A stretch of 29,109 bases of DNA from contig QXVZ01026528.1 of the NCBI GenBank assembly GCA_008931825.1, positions 1,501 through 30,609 on the forward strand, in the 5' to 3' direction. Both the position numbers and the translations under genes were made by a program. The notes under the pieces were generated by a model. That model saw only the letters and a program-made list of their open reading frames with translations, had not been told where the DNA came from and did no database searches. Positions 21,580 to 29,109 of the stretch are shown in pieces. The first letter of the stretch is position 1. Every line of letters starts with the position of its first letter. The stretch is from Phallusia fumigata. Lineage: Eukaryota > Chordata > Ascidiacea > Phlebobranchia > Ascidiidae.

Positions 21580-21608
21580 CATGGTGTCTTCACAGCATCA
21601 CATTCGTT

Positions 21609-22147
21609 TTACTGATGAATGGCCAAACATTGATATAAGACGCGCATGCGGAAAAACGCTTGATTAAGACACGTTGGGTAGAGTTTAGGGTTTCCAGACA
21701 AATCCAACAAATCAAAATTAAGGTCTAGGTTGTCTAAAACCAATGATTTCGAAACGTAAAACAGGTTTGAGTTCATCAAGTTTAGTCGCTTCAAACTTTT
21801 GTTGGCTGATATCAAATTTCCAATCACAAAATGAAGATCATTGTTACTCAAGTCAAGGGAATACAGATTCTCGAATTTGGACAAAATTTGGCGACTTTCA
21901 TAATAGTTTAGCTGGTTGTTGCTTAAATCCAAATGCCACACATCTTCAGGAGAAATAGGAATTTCCGAGCCGTGTGTCAGTCGGACTTTGAGTATCATAT
22001 TTTTCCCGAAGAGGTCACTTGCTTTCGTCAGTCCCATTCCATCGCAAAGGCATACATATTTTCCTCCAATCTTTTTCATGTCACACACGTCCCGATTTGT
22101 CGCGGAACGCCCCAACTTAGCTTGCGCAATGACTGCTGGAGTCTTTT
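21609..22147 (-). other. C-terminal LRR domain of ferroxidase B (single exon)
   Basis: The last exon encodes about 179 residues: a cysteine-bearing cap ([17 protein letters not shown]), four repeats ([44 protein letters not shown]) and a closing C-x13-C pair that starts at PTCLNQAF. The protein ends LAIHQ with no membrane segment. Cysteine spacing of the closing cap and the repeat number match paralogue A, although other positions differ a good deal. Confidence 0.9.
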
Positions 22148-25100
22148 CTATAACAAAAATCAAAAGTAGGTAAAAAATATCGAACATTAAGCCTAAATTC
22201 GTTTTTAACACCAAGAACAATTTTTCACACCACACAATAAACATGAAACTTAGATGAAAAGGTAAAAAAAAAACACTTGCGAGCCTACCTTTTTCCAGCA
22301 CAGTGTAGGTTGTTTCCATTCCCCCCTGTATATGCTCAAACACGTGACAATGAACCAGCCATTTACCGACCGCTACCGTTTCCATGTCAACCGTGCCAAA
22401 GAACCCCGGGAAAACGTCATACACATCTGCGCGGTACGTTCCATCCGTTCTAAACATTTTACATTTTGTTCAGGAAAAACTTGACCGGGTAAATACATTC
22501 GCGGGGAGACGACTGCTGGTCTCAAGTCCTCTAGATCCGTTTATAACTAAAAAACCATCTTGCGAATGACAGGACATTTACGTGGGTCTAAAACGACCAT
22601 TGTTGGCCAAGGAAAGGTTTCTGATAAGGTTTCCAATACTCACATGAGTCGGAACGTATGTGCATGGAAATGGACCGAGTGGTAATCTTTTTCGTTGCCC
22701 CAGCCAATTAAGTGCCACCGCACGATGTCGTCCTTGAGCATAGTCAATCCATCGACGTGAAATAAAAATCCGTTTATAGCTAAAATGTAAAAAAGGTTGT
22801 AAAAATTCCGCTGGTTATCTTTGGAACAAAGACATACTCTTCATTTTGTTGCTCTCAATGAACGCGGCATTTTTCTTGCTGAATTTCTCCGGGTCTGTAC
22901 CGATATACCCTCGAATATTATCGTCCAAGTAATGGCTCATATTTTCGTCGACAATGTGAAACAGCAGAAAGAATTCATTGTCGATTTCCATGGTGTCGTA
23001 CGAACCTTAGGAGACGGGGGTCAAAGTTCGTAACATGTTAGTTTTTTCGACTTTTCGTAAAATATTTACCTGGTTTGCAGACAACAAGGGGCCCTAGCAA
23101 ACCATCAGCTGCATCAGCTGATCTGTCAACCGATGAAACATACACAAATGACAAACAGCTCGGTTGATTTCCGGTCGGTGAGGCTGATTCTGGGATCTGT
23201 AGGGAAGTGATTACACTGTAACATTATTTGCTGCTGAATTTATGTGAAACGACATATGGTCTGAATATTCACTAGAGAACAAACCGCATTTGTTTTTAGG
23301 CGAGTTAGAAAAAATAAATATAGTAATCGATACGTTTTTTCCAAAACTATTTGGTCTGAGTGACAAAAAATGCTGCTAAATATATTTTAAATTTATCCCC
23401 GGAACGAATTTCTTCAAAACAGTAATAAACTTTTTGTAATTTTTTTTACGTACTTTCCAGTTGTATAACTTTTTCTGACCCGGGGCTACTGAGTGATTCC
23501 CCAGCGTGTAGGACTCGGGATCATTTGCCCCCCATGGATGCATGTTGTATGGTCGGCCCGCTTTGTTCCAAAACAAAATCTGCAAGCAAATTCCACAGTA
23601 ATTTGCAATCGTTTTTGTTTGGCTATCTGTAAAGTGAAGCGAAAACTTAACATACTCTTATTGTATCACCAACTTCACCCCTAATGACAGGGCCCAGTAT
23701 CCCAAAATGATCCGGCTTCGGTTTCCTAACTGTGTAGGTGTCATCTGTGTACTCGAAGTACAACACTTTTTTGTACTTGGAACCTGCAACACGAAACAAG
23801 TATGAAACAACAGCAAATTTCAAACATATGTGTTTGTGTCACCTATGGTTTTTCCCGGCTGCCTATGCAAATGAATGTAGCCGTAATTTCCTTCCTCGTT
23901 CACAGATTGTCCTTTCGTGTTGACCCCGGAGGGATTGTAATCCCAGGTTACTTCTTCAGCCGCTATATAATATTGCCGAACAGTAGATTTATTAACTGTT
24001 TTGCTGCCTTCTTTATCAGAAGCACTGGAACTGTTGCAGTTTTTCGCCTTAAATGACACAACGGTTGGGTTTAATTGTCACGTCGAATTGCCGCCTATAT
24101 GCTAAAGTAAACAAGGGTTCATGAACCCCTTGCAACAACGAACAATAAAGTAGGTGACGTTTTAATTTGCATGTTGAATTTTATGGGCTGCACCAACCCA
24201 AAGTAGGCAGCTCAACAGATAATCTGTAATTTCAAAACAATACGATGATATATAAAATTTTTCTACTTGTTTTTCTCTACCGTATAAATTGCGAAGAGGC
24301 CCGATTTAATATGATCCATTAAACTGCAGAAAACCAATCCTTTTCCGACTTCATCAGCTCGCACAGTTACAGTTTGGGATGTGTGAGCAAAAAGGTTGAT
24401 TGCTCCAGAACTTACTCCACTGCAAAAAAATATGGCGGATATTAACTTAACAATGTGGTTAATAAGGATAATTTGAGATCGATTATGTACTTGATTTTAA
24501 CGTTGATTCCGTCAAACTTGATGGCATGAATATCATATTTGGTGCCAACCGCTATTAGATGAAATATCGTGTCTTGGTCTGTACAGACCTCAAGACTGTT
24601 TAGGTTTCCAAAGGTTAGTCCGTTGATCGCTGTAACAAAACATTGGTTTTACTGCCACCCCGCCAGTATTTAACAACATAACCGAACTACGAAATTTTGT
24701 TAGCATATGAACCTACAACTAATAATCACAACTTACAATGCATCATGTTCGATTCGGTCGGTGGCTTTTTCGTTATATGTTTTGCCATAAACGCCTCCAT
24801 ATTTTCTTTAAAATACCAACTGTTTTGTTCCTCAAAGATTGTCACGAGAATATATTTGCGACGCTTTTGCATTTCCGATTTCAATGTGCCTGCAATAAAC
24901 CAACCATTACAAATGTTTTTAACTGACTATAAACTTGTTAGAATTTTATATCTGTTCGCGAATAAACCTTTTTTGCAAACCACCAAAGGACCAACAAGGC
25001 CAGCGTTTGAATCTGCCACGTATTCCAGCGATGAGGTGTATAGATATGTAATGCAGTTGGGGTCGTTATCACCCGGAGACACAGAGTCGGGAAGAGTCCT

Positions 25101-28100
25101 TTCAAACATAACCACATTTCTGTTTTAAACATGCCTGCTGGGCATTTACATTTTCAAACATCGTAATTTACTGTGAACGACGTTTTAATTCCGAAACTTG
25201 CACGAATGTTCCAGTAATATTCCAGGAAAATGTTTTTTTTACAAAAATAACTTACCAGGTGTAAATGTGTTTTTGACCTGGGAGAACAGCGTTGGACTCG
25301 GTAAAGTACACTCCATGTGGTTCGAGATTGAACGCCTGCAGTTAAGTTTAGGGACTTTAGTCGGAAATACATTGGGCTTCACTATGATCACCGGGATATA
25401 AATAAACCTTGGCTTTACCGGGCACACGTGCTATACAAAATTTACATTTGTGGCTTTGCTTTGTATGTGTGTATTTGGAACCAACTTAATTTCCAATTCT
25501 CCTTTGTTAAACGTGTTGGGTGTTACTAAAGTAATGTGTATTTTTGTACAACATATACCAAGCCCCAAGACTGCCCTGACTCGAGGCATTGTTGCTATTT
25601 TAACTGTTTCTATATTGAACTACAAAAATTAAAATGGCCTTACACGCCCAATGACTTTGTTTGTTTAGGACTTTTGCTACTGTTTTGTGCATAAATACCT
25701 TCTTATGTATTTCTAAAATAGGATCGCCAAACATTCTTACGTGTTTTTCGGCCTTGTTTTTAAATATAACTTTGACAGTGTCGCCAACTTCGGCTACAAT
25801 TGGCGGGCCGAGAATTCCCATGTCTGCACTCCGTTCGCTTTTAACGGTGAAGTTTCCGTCTGTGTAACCTCGGTAAACAGCCTTCTTGTAAACACCCCCG
25901 ATAGCGCTTCCATCCGTTTTGAAGTAAGTGGAAGAATCACTACAAACACAAACATCGTTTTAACACCTGACTTCGAGCCAGATTTCGTTATCATTTAATG
26001 CAAAATAGTAATACGCAGCGTATACCTATTTGGCGGGAAAAATTCGTGGTTATTGATTGGCAAGCTTGGCACTTCCGGTAAACCCGCAAAATTTAAGTGG
26101 CAATGTTCTGAAGAGAATGACTAAAGTCCGCATGCCTCTAGCACAGTGTTTCACAAACCATGTGTCGTGATCGAAATGCAGGTCATCAAGACCTAACCGA
26201 TGGGTCGCGAGCAAAGCTTGCTTGTAATAAGTTTTAGCTTAAAGTCGAGGGTACAAGTCTGTCACATTAACTCTCAGGTAAGTCTAAGTTTATATGTAAG
26301 TTTCTATTTGACCAGGATTTTTGCGAATTTGTGACTAAACCTTTACCAGTTTTCCATTCACTTTTATTTGGGTCGTTGTTGGAGATAGCTCAGGACACGA
26401 TGTATGTCATGCCCTGAAAAGGTAATACTAAATCGAAAGAAAAAGGAAAGACTTTACCTGCCGTTGGCGTCAAGTCGTTGGCCGGTTAGTTGATTAACAT
26501 TGCTCGGTGCATAATTCCACCATATCTCCTCAGCTGCTATAAAGTATTCACGAGTTTTCCCCGTCAAGCTGTCAGACGGAGGTGGGACATTTGGTTTTTG
26601 ACACGTCGGGTCCACGTACATTAATGCTGACATTCCCTCTAAAATAAGATTTCTGTGTGTATTACGCGGAATAATATTTTAGTCTTAGCATGTTGTGACC
26701 AACACGTTTACCATCGTTTGACAGTCAAAATTATGGTGATCAAAAAAAGTGTTAGAATTATTTTCGGATGTTTTTGCGATTGTAGACTACACAACAGACC
26801 TGTGTAATGACTGTACAGCTTGCAGGCTATAATCCATCTTCCCGGGTTATCGGCTTTCATGATTGCTGTCGCAAACGTTGCTGGAATTGCGATCATCGAA
26901 TCCATGCGATGATGGTGTTTCAAAACCTTAAAATCAAATGAGACGTAATTTTTTGTTTCATTTTTCGCAAGGGACTAATAGATGGATTCGATGAAATAAC
27001 GTTAAACTTAAGCTAAAAGGTAAAATTTGAATTTTTTAAGTGCCAGTACGGTTATGGGTTACCTTAAGGAACATATTACTACCGCATTTTTCTCTGCCTT
27101 AATTACGGTCAATTTAGACAGGTAATATTTTGTACGTTTTGCTACAAACATTGCGACATTGATTTGCATGAAACCTGACCACTTATAGAGATTCATGCTA
27201 AAATAACAATCAGTTTTAGCGTTATAGGAAAACGGCATAGCCGACCCATCTTCTACCAGCTTGAAATAAACATGCTAGTTTTCGTTCCTACCGTTTGCCC
27301 TTGAAACTGAATTGGATGCAGATCTCGATTTGACCCCATGCCGATGATATGCCAGCTGATCGTGTCTCCCTGGCATACATCATAGCCTGGGGTGTTACCG
27401 AACATGAATCCATTTACTATGTGCATTTTGTTTCCCTTGACAAACAGCTTATCGTTGAGATCAAATCCTTCGCCAAGTCGGTTCATCTGTAAGTAACAAA
27501 GGTTCAGACAAAACTTGATTCAGTTTTGGTTTCGAAAGATTGCCGAAATGGGTTGGGCTTATAATGCGATAACCGCCGAGTTGCTTGCTGCACTACCGTT
27601 CATTGTTTAAGCCCTAATTTTATGTTAAATATTTGTAATTTTATCTTACTTTACATTGGAAAAATGCCACCAAGTTGCTAATGTTAACCTATGAGCCGAT
27701 GCAAAACAACAACAAGTATACGAATGCATAGTAGTTTCACAGACCACTTGTTATTCTAATTGGTGACAAATTTGCTTACGAAAAGAAACGCATCGCAGTC
27801 TTTATACGCACCCGCATGTTTTCCCAAAAGTACGGGCTCTCCCGTTCGTGAGGTATAAAGAACATGGCAACGAATTCGTGGTCGACATCACTCCTAGTTT
27901 CGTCCTCTTTGTAAATTCCTATGACAAGGAAAACGTAAATTACACACGATGATTCATAGCCGAAATATAATTACATGTTTTCGTTGCCGAAAGGTCGTAT
28001 ACCTGGGTTGCAAACTATGATAGCACCGATTAGACCAGCATGCACATCGATCGTTGAGTCAGCGTGAGAATGATAAGCCCACGTTAAACAATTCGGATCG

Positions 28101-28897
28101 TCCGCAGTTGGCCCAAATCTGTAATCAACTATTTTTAAACCAAAGTTCCGATATCTATGCAAGCAACCCGACCAGGTATTACGGCTGTTATTTACTGAAG
28201 CTTTACCAAAAATGGCATTGTGAAAATTATTTTACATCGAATAAGAGTTTAAAGTTTCATGCAAGGAGACATACTCGGTACGAACTTCCCAAACATAAGT
28301 ATTTCGTCCTCCAGGCGGAACGTTGTTGTCTGTCCTGCCTGTTGTGTTGTCAGCATAATTCGCACCTTCGTTGTTTTTGGTGTAAAACACTCCGTGCGGG
28401 TGGACTGAGTAGTTCCTTGAAGCGTTGTTGTAGAGGTGCACAATAATGCGGTCTCCAGTCTATAATAAAACCATCTTAGTATTTGAATCTTCATGACTAA
28501 TAGCAGTTTGTTACTAAATGTATGTAGTGACCTCAGCTCTCATCGTAGGACCCATGAATCCTAAGTTAGGGTCGTGTGGTACTTCTGTTTCAAACGAGCT
28601 GTCCGTGTATCTTCTGTACACTGCCTTTTTGTATGTCTTCCCCATGAACATGTTGCTGTAGATATTCGCTATTCTGCAAAACGAAAAACCAGTTTTTTAA
28701 CCCACTTTACAAGTTGTTCTTACTTTTCTTAACGGTTCTTACTTTTCATACGAGAGTCTGTTGCCTGTGATGACATTCAAATCAGAGGGGGCGTAATCCC
28801 ACATGACTTCCTTAATTGCAAGAAAGTATGTTCTGTCTTTTGCTGCACAGCTTCCTGCAAGCACCGTCAACAGTGCAGTGTAAACAATTAACCCCAT
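21609..28897 (-). CDS. Secreted six-domain multicopper ferroxidase with C-terminal LRR domain (paralogue B)
   Basis: Twenty-two exons, in transcript order: 28743-28897, 28532-28673, 28275-28459, 28003-28118, 27812-27918, 27292-27486, 26800-26926, 26458-26638, 25741-25939, 25256-25335, 24968-25098, 24737-24889, 24491-24629, 24281-24419, 23843-24047, 23656-23783, 23454-23579, 23070-23196, 22838-23005, 22644-22779, 22289-22449, 21609-22147. The sum is 3639 nt (1212 residues). Architecture and intron phases match gene A exactly; only exons 1, 12, 15, 19, 21 and 22 differ in length. The trinuclear cluster is complete (HPHG, YHSH, HFH, HCH). Type 1 copper sites are complete in domains 2 and 6, but in domain 4 the axial Met is Leu (L678). 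It is a likely secreted ferroxidase acting on Fe2+ or a related substrate. The start ATG shares its first 12 bases with gene A and opens a signal peptide. Confidence 0.95.
22289..23978 (-). other. Ferroxidase B cupredoxin domains 5 and 6
   Basis: Domain 5 starts at [16 protein letters not shown] and includes MHPWG. Domain 6 has YHSVHFHAH and [12 protein letters not shown], completing the trinuclear cluster and a type 1 site with axial M1024. The iron-site His is K934 (ESNKMK) as in A, and the Asp beside the copper His is Glu (E1018). Confidence 0.88.
23979..26552 (-). other. Ferroxidase B cupredoxin domains 3 and 4
   Basis: Domain 3 starts at [16 protein letters not shown]. The domain 4 iron-site residues are kept (E585 and H590 in TESNMMH, D672, and E964 from domain 6). 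The domain 4 type 1 site keeps H625, C668 and H673, but the axial position is L678 ([11 protein letters not shown]; codon at 24296-24298). Exon 12 is 12 bp shorter than in A, removing four residues in the loop before ESNMMH. Confidence 0.87.
26144..26230 (+). mobile_element. Possible hAT-type MITE fragment
   Basis: Within intron 8 of ferroxidase B, the segment begins cagtgtttcacaaaccatg and contains gatgggtcgcgagca. This resembles the CAGTGTTTC terminal repeat and the GGGTCGCG core common to nonautonomous hAT elements in many animal genomes. The opposite terminal repeat and an 8-bp target duplication are not evident, so this is at most a degraded fragment. The right boundary is a guess. Confidence 0.35.
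26553..28840 (-). other. Ferroxidase B cupredoxin domains 1 and 2
   Basis: Domain 1 has SVHPHGVFY (H119, H121) and AYHSHADST (H177, H179), the first half of the trinuclear cluster. Domain 2 has a type 1 copper site with H292, C335, H340 and axial M345 ([11 protein letters not shown]). As in paralogue A, the GNE motif before the domain 2 copper His is GSNRDLH. Confidence 0.88.
28716..28747 (-). repeat. Duplicated splice-donor segment after ferroxidase B exon 1
   Basis: The 13-bp unit gttcttacttttc occurs at 28716-28728 and 28735-28747, 19 bp apart. On the minus strand it reads GAAAAGTAAGAAC, the exon 1 donor. The upstream copy (28741-28742) is in register with exon 2. The downstream copy would add 19 nt, which begins with an in-frame TAA. 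Confidence 0.6.
28841..28897 (-). other. Signal peptide of ferroxidase B
   Basis: The first 19 residues ([19 protein letters not shown]) are hydrophobic with small residues at the end, followed by [16 protein letters not shown], the same mature start as in paralogue A. Confidence 0.85.
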
Positions 28898-29109
28898 TTT
28901 ATTCTACCGACCCAGCTTTAAAGAGACATTTTTACACGTTAGACAAAAATGCCTCACATACAAGTTTTACAAGATTTGACGTTACCCGTACAGCTCAACA
29001 GTTGCCTATTCGTACTAAGTCGATATTATCCTTGGCTAAATATCCGCTTATATATAATCTTTAATGCAAGTCTTCTCAACACTTTTTTTGTACCCTTGCG
29101 ACACAATCC
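28898..29109. other. Upstream flank of ferroxidase B
   Basis: The last 212 bp of the window should hold the 5' UTR and proximal promoter of gene B. Apart from the TATA-like motif I see no defined element and no open frame with recognisable similarity. Confidence 0.5.
29047..29054 (-). promoter_or_regulatory. Possible TATA box of ferroxidase B
   Basis: On the minus strand TATATAAG lies about 150 bp upstream of the start codon. Transcription starting 25-30 bp downstream would give a 5' UTR of about 125 bp. The surrounding sequence is AT-rich, so chance occurrence is plausible. Confidence 0.4.

Larger units (their letters stand above)
21309..21608. other. Convergent 3' spacer between ferroxidases A and B
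   Basis: The two stop codons are 300 bp apart. The spacer holds the whole 3' UTR of both genes. I see no open frame, RNA gene or repeat in it beyond the two facing poly(A) signals. B's 3' UTR is probably only a few tens of bases, while A's is about 250 bases or a little more. Confidence 0.8.
22148..28742 (-). other. Ferroxidase B introns
   Basis: All 21 introns have GT-AG ends on the minus strand. Those over 300 bp are 25336-25740, 25940-26457, 26927-27291 and 27487-27811. The 25940-26457 intron contains a possible hAT-type transposon fragment. In the others I see only AT-rich sequence. Several donors are non-consensus (for example gtttat after exon 11), yet phase and the paralogue's structure support each. 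Confidence 0.75.

Noticed and set aside
22148-22288. Continuation of domain 6 through the intron into the LRR frame of gene B without splicing (the frame is open across it)
   Set aside because: The intron has good gtaggc/ttatag borders, the same position as in gene A, and would insert a hydrophobic stretch absent from A. It could still be a retained-intron isoform, but I do not call it.
1-29109. tRNA, rRNA, CRISPR arrays, bacterial operon signals
   Set aside because: None could be supported by reading either strand; the window is intron-rich animal DNA.

Overview
The window is animal nuclear DNA with three multi-exon protein genes that fill almost all of it. The exons are short and coding, the introns are compact (about 60-850 bp, AT-rich) with GT-AG ends, and I could chain every exon by splice phase with no break in frame. 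The gene families (plexin; six-domain ceruloplasmin/hephaestin-type ferroxidase) are metazoan. The compact introns and divergent sequences suggest a small-genome marine invertebrate, most likely a tunicate such as Ciona. That assignment is an inference.

Layout. (1) 1-13436, plus strand: the 3' part of a plexin, a semaphorin receptor. It covers the last IPT/TIG ectodomain exons, a transmembrane exon and the complete cytoplasmic GAP region with its embedded Rho-GTPase-binding domain, ending in a class I PDZ-ligand tail (TTMV). A dibasic convertase-like site (RKRR) in the ectodomain and the PDZ tail point to the B class. A 230-bp perfect direct repeat around a single N (456-916) looks like an unmerged contig overlap. 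(2) 13437-14728: intergenic DNA. (3) 14729-21308, plus strand: ferroxidase gene A, 22 exons, 1214 residues. (4) 21309-21608: a 300-bp spacer between two stop codons, with facing poly(A) signals only 13 bp apart. (5) 21609-28897, minus strand: ferroxidase gene B, 22 exons, 1212 residues, a tail-to-tail paralogue of A with every intron in the same place and phase.

The most interesting content is the ferroxidase pair. Each protein has a signal peptide, six cupredoxin domains with a complete trinuclear copper cluster, and then a cysteine-bounded leucine-rich-repeat (LRR) domain encoded by a single last exon. Ceruloplasmin simply ends at that point and hephaestin has a membrane anchor there. I see no membrane segment in either protein, so both look secreted, with the LRR as a possible docking module. 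The paralogues differ at copper sites: B has Leu instead of Met as the axial ligand of the domain 4 type 1 copper. Both have lost the domain 6 iron-site His (now Lys) while keeping the domain 4 iron site. The plexin has no evident functional link to the ferroxidases.
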